A DNA stretch of 64,000 bases, from positions 63,193,554 to 63,257,553 of the forward strand of contig OX485803.1 in assembly GCA_950295325.1 (NCBI GenBank), given 5' to 3'. Shown here in pieces: positions 45,655 through 57,896 of this stretch. How positions within the stretch are numbered: position 1 is the stretch's first letter; every line of letters begins with the position of its first letter. This DNA comes from Polytrichum commune (lineage: Eukaryota > Streptophyta > Polytrichopsida > Polytrichales > Polytrichaceae). The position numbers and the translations under genes were made by a program. Under the pieces are notes generated by a model. The model worked only from the letters and a program-made list of their open reading frames with translations, was not told the origin of the DNA and made no database searches.

Positions 45655-48600
45655 TCATATACAACTAAGAATGTCTCGTGCTTCTTTCTCCCCCTCGTTC
45701 TCTTCCTCCTCCTCATCCGAAGAAGGGGCGATCTCTTCTCTTATCCAACGACCTAAAGACCCGATGTGTACCTTAACCCTATTACCCTTAGGGCCGTACG
45801 TGATGGAGGGCTTAACCCCTCCCCAATCCATAATGGCATCCGCCATTCTCAACCAAGGCCTACCCAGCAAGATGGGAAATGCGTCCTTGTCTGAATGTAT
45901 CTTAATGACATGAAAAGTGACAATGTACTCCTCTCCCCCTGTCACGATCCTACAATCCTTAATCATTTCTAGAGGCATCGAAGGACTTTGGTTGGCCATA
46001 TTGATAATGAAGGACGACGGTCCTGTCAAACTAAGGCCAAGTGTTTTCATTGTGTGCTCCGGTAAGATGTTTAACCCACTTCTCCCATCCACAAGTACAT
46101 TGGGTACTACCTTGTCCACCACTATGACCTCTATCTCCACTGCCTTCACATCACGACCCTTCCCCGGCAATTGTACTGTAGCCGCCACTCTGGTCCTTGT
46201 CTTCCTAGTTCTTCTAGTCACTGGCATTCCTTCCTTGAGGGTTTTATGAGCTTTTGGTGATATCTCTAGTAACTGCCCAAACGTGATGTCAGCCTTGAAC
46301 GAGCTAAAATCGGCCCACAAGTCGTATCCCTTTCTTCTCTTGGTTCCTGCCTTCCTCCCTCCGATGAATTCCTCTCTAGGGATCCCCGGCCCTTCCCACT
46401 ATCCCATTTCGCTAGCCTCTCCAGCGTGGACACTAGGTGGTATCTCCCTATCTTCCAGAATCTCATTCTCTCGCTCCAAAGCCTTAGCCGTCCTTCTAGC
46501 CGTCCTAGCTATTCTTTCCAAGTCCGAAAGGTGGGGAGCCTCATCTGAGGAGCATTCATTTTGGCTCTCCCTTTCCCTTTCCGCTTGAAGGTTACCCCTC
46601 ATCGCCCTAGTGGTGACTGCTAGAGCTGGAGCTAGGATTTTAACCTCCTCATCAAACCTTCTCAACTCGTAAGTGATCATGTTAACATTAGGAGGCCATT
46701 GGTTTTGCTCTTCTCCGGGTGTCAATTGGAGAAGGAAAGCCTTATCCGGATGCGAGTCCGTAGGCAACCCCATTAACCTGACATTCTGAGATTTTGACGG
46801 TCCTACGTTATTGGGTGGACCTTGCCTCCTATTGTCCTGAGTCTGTAGACCTACGGGTCTACCCTGTGTGGGAATATATTCATTTGCCGTTTGTAACCCC
46901 GAAGGAGGGTGGAATGTCTGCCTAGCATTTCCATGGTCATAGTAGAGGTTGGGTGGCCTTAGTTCATTCGGGGGTCCCCCTTGTGGCCTAGCACCTCTCA
47001 AATTGTCCCTCGCTTGTTGGTACGTGTTGGCTACTGGGTGAGGCAACCTAATGACTTTGTCCGGCTGACGACATTCGTCAGAAGGATGGTTGCCTCCACA
47101 ATTGCTACAATCATATCCTTATCCTTCCGACCAACATTGTCCGGGTGCATGCCACCTTCCACAAAAATGATGGAACTCCCTCCCCACTCCGCTCGGGCCA
47201 CCTTGTCCTCGAAGGGGTCCCCTAAAGTTACCTTGACCGTACTGATGTTGACCTTGCCATCCTGAGTACTGTGGAGGTGGGCGGCCTACCACCCTCTGAT
47301 CTCGATTTTGCCCCACTCTACATAATTGCTTGAAGTAGCCGGGTTGGCCACACTGGACACACCACAACCCCGGAGCGTACCTTCCCGACTCTACCGGAGG
47401 TGGAGGACCAGGCTGTTGATTCCTAATCATCAAGGACATTTGATCCGTCAAATTTTGCATTTACTTCATCATGGCTTCTTGAAATCCTTGCTGACTAGCT
47501 TCCAACCTTCTTTCCACCTCTTCTAGTTGCGGGTCAGCACGGGGAGCTGGCAATGCTAATAGAGGCTCTGGTTCCCTAACTGCTAAAGGCTTCGGATCCG
47601 AATCGATAAGTGTTTGCTGGGTATGCCCCCTATTTCTTCTTGACTCTCTTTCCAAAGGTTTAGGACGGATAAGAATGAACTGGGGAATTGACTCATCCTC
47701 TTTCAGCTAGAGTCTTTCGTAGTCCCTGTCTATACTCTCCATCTCTTTAGCGGCCGTCTTAACTTCGGCTAAAATATGAGGGTTTCTTTCTAGCACTCTT
47801 TGTATTGTACTTGCTTTGAAAAACCCTTGGATGAAGAATTATTTCAAAGTGTCGTCGTTAAGCATCGTGCCAACGAAACGAGTATACACCAGATCAAACC
47901 TCCTAATGTAAGCCGAGATCTCCTCGTTCCTCCCCTGCTTTAAAGAGGCTAATGCCCTCAAGGCGGTACTCTACCCTATTTTCGGCCTAAACTCGTTTAC
48001 GAAGTCCCTCTGCATCTGTTCCCAACCTCTAAAATGACCTTCGGGATGGTCCCTGTACCACTCATAGGCTTCGCCTTCTAGAGTGGTCGGGAACCACACC
48101 AACCAGTATCAAGGGTCGGTGATTAGAGAACTAGCTAGTCTCTCGATGTACCGCTCCATATGTCTCGAGGGGTCCTTATCCTTCGTTCCCCATAACTTAG
48201 GGAGGTTGGAGGGCATATCCACAGCCGCCAAGTTCCGCGGGACCACAATTGGTAGACCTCTCGGTCTAACCAAAGGGTCAATGGATGGATTAGGAGGTGG
48301 AGAAGGGGGTGGACCCCCTCCTCCTCCTTCTTGGGCCATGGTGAGTACCGGTATCTCCACTCCCGCCTTGCTACCAGCCTCTACCGAAATCCCCTCTCCG
48401 TTTATATCAGTCTCTCACAATATCCCGCTTTTCAACTGGGAAGGAGCCGCCTCCTTGTCCGGTTGAGCCTCTACTTCTAACCACTCGCGCATGCCTCCTA
48501 TGTCTCTACCACCGTGTCCCCCTTCCTCTGCTTCGTCTATTTCCTCTACGTTTTTGGTAACATCTTCCGACGCGTAGCTCTTTCTAATCCTAATGCTAAT

Positions 48601-48902
48601 TCTGGCTTCTGCGACCGAGTCCTAACATGCATTGACTAGATAGTCGGTCGACCCTCACTTGACCAAGCTTTACCCCTCACTACCTTCTCTCAATTATGTT
48701 CCCGCTTGTTTTGATGGTGTTTAAAATTTTTAGGAGGTGAGGAGAGAAAGTCATGCAATCCAACTTAGGTGAACAATCCCAAACAGGGGATAACACGCTC
48801 ATACCAACCATCAGTCAAGTCGGAGAATCACCTTCTGACACTCCCTCAAGTTGATACTTGCCACAATACCAAGGCGAGGGGCTGACCTTCATCATGCGCC
48901 AT
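45655..48902 (-). pseudogene. Truncated Ty3/gypsy relic: leader, gag and protease on the minus strand
   Basis: On the minus strand the sequence is homologous to the first part of the element at 48,903-59,680. From 48,902 downward: untranslated leader (matching about 51,350-51,590), gag (IDPLVRPRGLPIVVPRNLAA, DPSRHMERYIERLAS), a Cys knuckle (CVQCGQPGYFKQLC) and the retropepsin-like region (VVPNVLVDGRSGLNILPEHT, altered from VDGGSS). It stops near 45,655, just after protease; reverse transcriptase, RNase H, integrase and its own LTRs are missing. Frameshifts and stops are frequent. It is an older relative, not a copy of the adjacent element. Confidence 0.85.
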
Positions 48903-50686
48903 TGTGAGCCCAAAAGGGTGCCCACATTTAGTCTTAGACCCTTGAAACGTTAGTTGATGCACTTTGAAGTAGCATGTTACTTCACAAAAATATAAAAAGA
49001 GTGAAATGTTAGTCTTAGAAGTACCATGTTGTAAGAGGCTAGGATGTGAGTTGTTATTGTGTTTTTACCTTCGGAAGGATTTGAGTGAATGAGGATAGGT
49101 AAGGAGAACTTGGATTGAGTAGTTAGTGAGTAGGCTAGTACAAATGAATGGAGACAACCAAAGTGACTCAAGAGGCAAGTGCATTCGAATTGGGATGAAT
49201 GGAGGATCACATGGAGCGCACAAGTGGACCACCTCATCATGGCCACTTAATGGGGAAGGCCCAAGGAAGAATGCAAGGTGGAGGATAAGCAAATTCTCAA
49301 AGCACCAATCAAATCACGAGTTAAGCATCGTGGTTTGAATTAAGTGGTGAGCGACGATTTGGGAAAGTAAGGGGAGAAAGTTATGGCGGCGGAAAGCGAA
49401 GGAGGCTAAGTTTGGGTTGAAGCATCCCAAGTTTGGTAAAGTGTGGTAGGTAGAAAGCCAAGGCTAGTTAAATGTTCGAATTAGGATCCTTGTTGATCAT
49501 TTGAGGGAGGAAGGCTTAGAAGATAGGATTGGCGCCTACTAAGTAGGAGGAAATCTCAAGGGCTTATCGTGAGCCTTGAGGGTGCTCACCCCCTCAAGCT
49601 TACTATATAATCCCTCATTCTTCCCTCACTCATCCTCTCTTTCCTTTGTGCTCCAAGGCACCCCACGAGTTATAAGTGTGGGTGTGGGAAGCCATATTGG
49701 AGCACATGTGTGTGCTTAGTTTTTAGTTTGAGAGCCAAGGCTTGTTAGCCTTGAAGAGGGCTTGACCTCTTGGTAGAATTAGTGTTGACGTGAAGGATTT
49801 TAAAGTTAATTCATGATTCCAATTTGTGGTACTTTAAGTTCATGTTTTGAATACACGTGGTTGCAAGTTCCATGTTTAAGAGTTGAGCACTTGATGTTGT
49901 GATGAGTGCAAAAATATACTTGTGTGGATTAGTTAGTCTTAGTGAAGTTAGGAAATCCTCTCTCCCCCTCTCCTCTCTAGGATTTTAGGATTTTAGGATT
50001 AGAGAAGAATTGTGTGATTAGAAAGGGGTTGTTAGTAGAATTAGGGAAATTAGGTAGGAAGATTAGTTAAGGGCTTGAATAATTAGTGAGGTAGTTGGGG
50101 ATTACAACTACAAAGTTGTGGGTTCATGAAGGAACTGGGTTTATGAAGGAGCTGGGTTTGTTTAGTTAGAAAGTAAAGAGCTGGGTTTATGAAGGACCTG
50201 GGTTTGTTTAGTTAGAAGCTAAGGAGCTGGGTTCATGAAGGAGCTGGGTTTATGAAGGAGCTGGGTTTATGAAGGAGCTAGGTTTATGTAATTAGAAAGT
50301 AAAGAGATGGGTTCATGAAGGAGCTTAGTAGATAGCCTACCTAATTAGCTCATAGACAAGTAGTTAGTTACATTATGCTAGTTAGTGTTATGTGTGGCTT
50401 TCACAAGTAAATGTATTTGAGATTGACTATAGAGAATAGTGTTTTTTTTAACACTTGCATCCTCTCTTTAAAAATAAACCACGTGCACAACTTAATGGAG
50501 AATGTGGAGCACTCTCGCGATGGCAAGACAAAGGAAGCAAAGACCAAAGTTAAATCCAAGACCACTTGAAGGGTGAACCTTGCACTATGGACTCATCCAA
50601 GTCCAAATCCAATACCGCGGAGGAATGTGAGCCCAAACCCACTACTCGGACTACGGACGCTTAAGGGTGGGGGGTTTGGCCTCACA
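48903..50686 (+). repeat. 5' LTR of the Ty3/gypsy element
   Basis: It begins TGTGAGCCC and ends GGCCTCACA (TGTGAG...CTCACA inverted ends). A TATA-type sequence CTATATAA lies at 49,603-49,610. A run of ATGAAGGAGCTGGGTTT-type short repeats lies at 50,120-50,320. Confidence 0.95.
49603..49610 (+). promoter_or_regulatory. Probable LTR TATA box
   Basis: CTATATAA in the first half of the LTR lies upstream of a CT-rich stretch, a usual arrangement for an LTR promoter. The same sequence recurs in the 3' LTR at 58,597-58,604. Confidence 0.55.
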
Positions 50687-51595
50687 TAATTGGTACGTCC
50701 GCCGGGAGCGAAGCGGAAGGTAGTTACAAGACTTGGAGGCGACTAGGAGACTTGGAGGCAACTAGGAAAAATTGGAGACACAAACTTGAGAGAAGGGAAG
50801 GAGCACCCGAAACTCGGTAAGTATTCTCTCTTTGGGTTACATTTGAATTCATTGTATTTCAACTATTCTTTGGAATGAATTGCATTGTCAATTACGCAAA
50901 TTCATTTTTGAGGAAGGAGCGCGGCGAAGGTACGTCCTCAACCTTTTTGGGGATTTGCTAAGAACTTAGAAGGAACCTATAACCGAGTAGCTCATTAAAA
51001 CATTAGAGGGTAAATTCACCTTAGGACATTGAACTTTGACACTCACCTCGGGGTGAGTCTCAAAGTTTTGGGAGTTGTCATTTCATGCTCTAGATTAAAT
51101 TAATATTTCAGAAAGTTTATGGTGTTGTTACATTGAGTCACGATTGAGGGGAGTGCTAACTCACAGGGGGATGCGATTGCTCAAGGTATGTTTATTTCTT
51201 CAAAGTGAACTCATTAACTAATTAAGGAATGCCTTTTGTACTCGTGATTGTTGTTAACCGTTGTAGAGGGTAATTCCCGAATTGTGGATGGTGTGAGAAG
51301 TTGAAGGGTGAAGCCTCGACTTTTAACATAATCTACTCGGAAGGTCACCCCCTCACAATCGGTATTGTGGTGAGTGTTAATTTGCGGGAAGGTGCGGAGG
51401 TGATGCTCCGACTTAACCAAAAAATTAACATGAACATGCCTATCCCCTATTGGGATTCTTTCACCTAAGTGGGCTTGCAGGTTCTTTTCCTCACCTCCTA
51501 AAAAAATTATAACCACACCAAGACAAGTGAAAATATTAAGAGGGGAATTGCTAGGATTATGTGTGGTCAAGTGAGGGTCGATCGATTCTTATGGA
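50687..51595 (+). other. Untranslated leader of the Ty3/gypsy element, with candidate primer-binding site
   Basis: Directly after the LTR comes TAATTGGTACGTCCGCCGGG. The TGGTAC within it starts like a primer-binding site (complement of a tRNA 3' CCA end), but I cannot name the tRNA. The rest is non-coding; its last part is conserved in the older relic at 48.66-48.90 kb (minus strand), which supports a leader function. Confidence 0.6.
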
Positions 51596-54500
51596 ATGCA
51601 AGGTAGGACTCGCTCACAAAAACCAAGTTTGATAGTAGGACTAGAGAAATCTACTCGAAAGAGGCGGTCCTCTAAAATCAGTGATAGATTAGAACAAGAT
51701 AATGTTAGAATAGAGAGTTGTTTGAACGTCGAACCTAGGACTAGGTCAATTCTAGACACCTTAGAACTTGGAGCTCAACTTGAAGAGGAGATCACTCCCT
51801 CCAAATTGAGTGGTGAAACTTCTTCGGAAAATTACACACTTAGAGAAGAATTCCCGGTAGAAGTTGATAGGGGATTGTTGAATAGTTCACCGGTCACCAT
51901 GGCCGAGGAACGGGGGATGGATCCACCACCCATACCCCCAATTCCGCCCATACCTCCTATACCTCCAATAGACCCATTGGTTAGGCCAAGAGGCCTACCA
52001 ATTGTGGTTCCACAAAATTTAGCGGCGATGGATATGCCATCTCATCTCCCTAAATTTTATGGGACCAAGGATGAGGACCCCTCTCGGCACATGGAACGGT
52101 ATATCGAACGGTTGGCTAGCTTCCTCATAACCGACCCGGGTTATTGGTTAGTGTGGTTTCCTACCACTCTAGAGGGGGAAGCCTATGAATGGTATCGGGA
52201 TCATGCCGAGGGACATTTTAGGGGATGGGAACAATTACAAAGGGAGTTTCTTAACGAATTTAGGCCGGAAGTGGGTCAAAGTACCGCATTAAGGGCATTG
52301 TCGTCATTGAAGCAAGGAAGGGAGGAAGAAATTTCGGCTTACATTAGGAGGTTTGATTTAGTGTGCACTAGATTTGTGGGTACCATGCTCAACGACGACA
52401 CGCTAAAGCAATTTTTCATTCAAGGGTTTTTTAAGTCCGGAACTATTAGGGGTGTTCTAGAAAGGAATCCCTTGACCTTGGCGGATGCCAAGCGTGCGGC
52501 TAGAGATATTGAAAACTTGGATAAAGATCACGAAAGGCTATGGAGAAGGGAGGATGAATTGATCCCACAATTCATCCCCATACGCCCTAGGGTGGTAGCG
52601 GTAGAACCCGCTAAGTATGAGAACCAAATTCCATATGCCATTGTGGACACCGGTCCCCGACCTTTAGCGGTTAGGGAACCGGCACCTCTTTTGGCACTAC
52701 CGGCCCCTAGAACGGATCCACACTTGGAGGAGGTTGAGAGAAGACTAGGTGCTAGCCAACTAGGATTCCAAGAGGCTATGATAAAACAAATGCAAAGCCT
52801 CACGGATCAAATGTCATTAATGATCCGGAGTCAACAACCGGGGCCTCCACCCCCGGTTGAGTCGGGTAGGCATTCTTCCGGATTATGGTGTGTCCAATGT
52901 GGCCAACCGGGCCACACGCGTCAATTTTGTAGAAGTGGACAAAACCGTGACCAAAGAGGAAACGGTAACCCACCTCAACAAAATCAACGAGGTCAAGCGC
53001 CACCTCACTATGGAAATGGAAGCAATAGAGGACCACAACCTAGAGGGCAAGGTGGCCAAAATTTAGAGAAGAAGGAATTTCATCCCTTTTGTGGAAGGTG
53101 GCACGCTCAAGGACAATGTTGGTCCGAAGGTCAAGAGTTTAATTGTAGCAATTGTGGAGGAAGTCATCCCTCGGATACGTGTCGCCAACCGGACAAAATA
53201 ATTAATGTCCCTTACCCGGTGGCTAATCCACAACAACAAGCAAGGGATAATATGCGAGGTGCTAGGCCACAAGGAGTACCGGCCAATGAACTTAGGCCAC
53301 CTAACTTATACTATGACCATAGTAATGCTAGGCAAACTTTTCATCCACCGGCGGGCTTGCAAACTACAACCGGTTACATTCCAATACAAAATAGACAAGG
53401 AGTTCCACCTAATGGTAGTAACGGGAGACAAGCGCCTCCAACGGATCCGGGACCATCTAACTCCCAAGATGTTAGGTTCATGGATGGAGTGTTGGAGGCC
53501 ACATGTGATGACATGCTTCCTCTCCCAACGAGAATTGGAGAGGAGCAAAGTCAATGGCCTCCTCACACCAATGCTATTACATATGAGTTAGTGAAGGGTA
53601 AGGGTGTGGTTGAAGAAGCACCTGCACTAGCGGTAACTACTAGGGCTAGGAGAGGGGATGCCCCGTTGGAGGTAGGAATAGGAGAGCAAGGAAATTACTC
53701 TTCGGATGAAGAGATTAATCTCTCCGAGTTGGATAGGGTAGCTAGAAGAGCTACTAAGGATGTGGAGAGGGAAAATATAATTTTACAAGATAGGGAGAGG
53801 ACTAATGCGGTACATGACTTGGATAATAGCGATGTGGGTGAATGGGAAGGACCGGGGGTTCCCGTAGACGAATTCGACGTAGTGGGTAATTCTAAGGTGG
53901 AAAGATCTACCGGGTACGACTTGTGGGCGGACCTTAGTACACTCAAGGCGGATATTACTTTCGGCCAACTATTGGAAATTTCACCCACGGCAAGGAAAAC
54001 ATTAAAGGAGGGAATGCCGGTACACAAGAGGATGAGGAAGGTGAAAGCTAAAATAGCCGCTAGGATCCAATCACAAGGTGGAAGAGACGTGAAAGCTATA
54101 GAAATAGAAGTTGTTATGGTAGATAAGGTGGTTCCTAATGTGCTAGTCGACGGAGGGAGTAGTCTAAATATACTACCGGAGGATACTATGAAAAAATTGG
54201 GACTTGGACTCACGGGGCCTTCACCTTTGGTCATAAATATGGCAAATCAAAGTTCGACTACGCCTTTGGGGATGATCAAGGATTGTAGAATGACTACGGG
54301 AGGTGAGGAGTACTTGGTCACCTTCCATGTCATTAAAATGCACTCCAACAAGGACACCTTCCCCATTTTGCTAGGTAGGCCTTGGTTGCGGATGGCGAAT
54401 GCTATGGTCAATTGGGGTGGACCTAAACCATCCATCACTTATGGTCCGGAGGGTAATAGGGTCATAGTGTCCATTGGTTCATTAGAAGGATGGATGAAGA

Positions 54501-57500
54501 AGGAGATGTATTTGCCATTGGAGAAGGAAATTGATGACTTAAACGAGAATGAGATTGGCAAGGCATTGGTGGGAGTCGTCCATCCCGAAGGTCAAAGGGT
54601 TGTTATAGATTCGGGCTCGGGAAGTCTAGGTCCTAATTTTTACAATTATGGGGATAATGGGGATTATGCCCAATGGCTAAGGGAGTACCCCGAGTCCGAG
54701 GTTGATGTAATGGTTACATTTCACCAAGTAGGCTTAGGGAGTGAATTTCCTAGTGTTAGTTTAGGAGAGGGCTCATTGTTGGAGCCATGTGAGGTGCTCA
54801 CCGAGGAAGAGTGGATTAGCGGTGGGTTAACACCTTGGGTAGATGACGTGGAAGAGGGTGAGGTTAGTTTAATTCATGTAGATGGGACTCAAGAGGAGGA
54901 TGTGATTATTGAGTCATCGAAATTGGAGGAGCCTTTACATTTCAAGACCACGTCTACGGGGATAGTTGTAGGTCAAGATGTGAAAGATTACCCCAATGTG
55001 CCTTCCGATTGGTATCGGAACAAAGAGGAACAAGCACATGTGTCGGAAGCGGATTGGCGGTACGTGGATGTGAAATTAAAGAATGGAAAAACCCGACAAA
55101 TGAAGATGGGCTCCAAATTGGGGGAGAAAGATGTTAGGGAGTATAGCAATTTGGTGGATGAGTTTAGTGATACTTTTGCATGGTCCTACGATGAGCTTAA
55201 GGGAATTCCTAGGGAAATGGTAGAGCACCGGATTCCTTTAATTCCGGGGGCGAGGCCAATTAGACAAAAGGAGAGGAGGATGAATCCTCAATTGCAATTG
55301 TTGGTGAAAGCGGAATTGGAAAGGTTATTGAAGGCCGGGTTTATCAAGCCGGTGGAAATCACGGATTGGGTTTCTCCTATGGTCTTAGTAAAGAAAAAAA
55401 ATGGGAAATTAAGGGTTTGTGTCGACTATAGGAAATTGAATTCGTGCACACAAAAGGATCACTTCCCCTTACCTTTTATCACCTTGTTGCTTGAGGAGGT
55501 TGGAGGTCATTCGCGATATACCTTTATGGATGGGTATGCGGGTTATAATCAAATTTCCATAGCCCTCCAAGATATCCATAAAACGGCTTTTACTACACCT
55601 TGGGGTACTTTTGTGTGGGTAGTGATGCCATTTGGGTTATGTAATGCCCCGGCTACTTTCCAACGATTAGTAATGTATATCTTCACCGACTTGTTGTTCA
55701 AATCCATGACCGTCTTTGTGGACGATTTTAGCACACAAAGTAATGTGGATGATCACCTACATTGTGTTAGGGAGGCATTGGTTAGGTGTAGGAAGATGAG
55801 GTTAGCATTGAACCCGGATAAGACATTTTTGGGAGTGAATAAGGGAGTGTTGTTGGGTTATGTTGTTAGTGAGAAAGGTAGAGAACCCGATCCGGATAAG
55901 ATTGCGGCCATAAGCGACTTGGCAACTCCAACCAATTCCAAGGGGATCTCTAAGTTGTTAGGACATGTGGGATGGTACCGGGAACTTATTCCTAATTTTT
56001 CAAAGATAGCGGTGCTCATTACCCATTTGCTCAAAAAGGATGTCAAATTCGAGTGGACGGATGCTTGTCAAAAAGCCTTTGAGGAATTGCGGGATAGGTT
56101 GAGCACCTATCCGGTGTTGATACCACCTAATTGGGGTAAACCTTTTCACGTCTATTGTGATGCTAGTAATGTGGCAATAGGGAGTGCGCTTTGTCAAGCA
56201 ACGGGAGAAAAAGAGAAGGATCAACCTATAGCTTATGCGAGTAAGCAATTGACCCCCGCCGAAAGAAACTACTCTACAACGGAGAGGGAGTGCCTAGCCA
56301 TGGTGTTTTCCGTTAAAAAGTTTAGGCATTACCTCATGTGCAACCCGGTTGTATTTTTTGTTGACCACATGGCTATCAAGTATCTAATTAACAAGGCGGA
56401 GTTAAGTGGTAGGTTAGCTAGGTGGGTTTTGTTATTAGAAGAATTCGACTACACGGTGGAATATAAACCGGGTCGTATGCATTTACAAGCGGACCACTTG
56501 TCTAGGTTGTCGGAGGAGATAGGAAAAAATCCGGTAAATGATATGTTAGTAGATGATAGCCTCTTTGTGGTCACTTCTACACCGGAGTGGTATGCGGGCA
56601 TAGTGGAATTTCTAACAACCCACAAGTTGCCCAAAGAGTGGACAAAAGAAGAGAGAAGGAAGGTGAGGGTAAATAGTAGGCAATTTGTTGTAGTGGGCCA
56701 TAGGTTGTTTAGAAGGGGGTCCGATGGTATTTTACGACGATGCGTGTCAAAAACGGAGGTTGAAGCGATTTTAATCGCTTGCCACGATAGCGCTTGCGGC
56801 GGTCACTTCTCGGGTCAACTCACCGGGCAAAAAATACTTAGAGCGGGCTACTTTTGGCCTACACTATTTAAGGACGCCCATGACTATGTAAGGAAATGCG
56901 ACGCTTGCCAACGGTATGCCCGAGACGACCTTAGAATGGAGATGCCTTTACATGTATCATTACCCTTAATTCCTTTCGAAAAATGGGGCATCGACTATGT
57001 GGGTGAGGTCCATCCCCAATCTTCAAAAGGAATGAAATATATTGTGGTGGCAACCGAGTACCTCACCAAGTGGGCGGAAGCCAAAGCGGTGAAGACCGAC
57101 ACGGCGGAACACGCGGCAACATTTATGTACGAAAACATAATTTCGCGGTTCGGGGTGCCGAAGATCCTAGTAAGCGATAGGGGTACTCACTTTTTGAATG
57201 ACTTGATTCGAGAGATGACAGAGAAATTTAAAATTGATCACCGGAAGACTACTCCCTACCACCCACAAACCAATGGACAAACGGAAAGGGTTAACGGAAT
57301 TTTGGTGAGTATACTACGCAAGACGGTTATAGACTCGAAGCGGGATTGGGATACGAAACTAACGGCGGCACTTTGGGCATACCGTACAACCTATAAGGTA
57401 ACTACGCGTGCTACACCATTTTCCTTAGTCTATGGTCTTGAAGCGACACTACCAATCGAATATGAAGTCGACTCACTTAGGGTGGCCGTGAGTACGAGAC

Positions 57501-57835
57501 TTACCGAAAGTCAATCCTTACGAAATTGACTAACCGATTTGGAAGCACTTGACGAAGGGAGGAGAATGGCGGCTCAACATATTGAGGCAATCCAAAGAAG
57601 GAGAAAGATTACTTTCGACAAACGACATAAGAGAAGGGCCCTAACACCGGGAATGATGGTCATGATTCAAGACGCACGAAAGCTTGAATTTCCGGCGAAA
57701 TTCAATGCGGTATGGTTAGGACCTTACCTTGTCTATGAGGTCTTTCCTAATAATTCAATTCAATTGGAAACGTTGAATGGTGAGCTCTTTCCTACCCGTA
57801 CATCGGGAAGTAGATGTAAGGAGTACCGAGCTTGA
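51596..57835 (+). CDS. Ty3/gypsy gag-pol polyprotein, interrupted by one TGA
   Basis: One frame of 2,080 codons starts at ATG 51,596 and is interrupted only by TGA at 57,527-57,529. Residues about 140-310 are the gag region (DPSRHMERYIERLASF, EAYEWYRDHAEGHFRGWEQL); a CCHC knuckle lies near 430 (CVQCGQPGHTRQFC) and a second Cys-rich segment near 516. A retropepsin-like active site is near 850 (VLVDGGSSLNIL). Reverse transcriptase spans about 1220-1400 with KKKNGKLRVCVDYRKLN and FVDDF as the catalytic box; RNase H begins near 1518 (FHVYCDASNVAIGSALCQ). Integrase has its HHCC zinc region near 1730 and Asp, Asp and Glu in IDYVGE, LVSDRGTHF and PQTNGQTERVNG. The stop lies in the C-terminal integrase tail, before LTDLEALDEGRRMAAQHIEA. 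Gag and pol share one frame. Confidence 0.95.
57527..57529 (+). other. In-frame TGA in the integrase tail
   Basis: The polyprotein frame is open on both sides of this codon, ending about 102 codons later at 57,835. A CGA to TGA transition would explain it. The integrase catalytic core lies upstream, so a shortened product is conceivable. Confidence 0.85.
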
Positions 57836-57896
57836 CTAGGCAACTTACCCTTGGAGCAAGAGATGTTTGGATTCATCCCCCGATGGTCGCCAATTA

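Noticed and set aside
48977-49338. Small proteins in the LTRs (also at 57,971-58,332)
   Set aside because: Identical in both LTRs, overlapping on opposite strands, with no recognisable content; chance frames within the LTR.
52528-56634. Minus-strand frames inside the gag-pol region
   Set aside because: They lie opposite the continuous polyprotein frame and show no motifs of their own.
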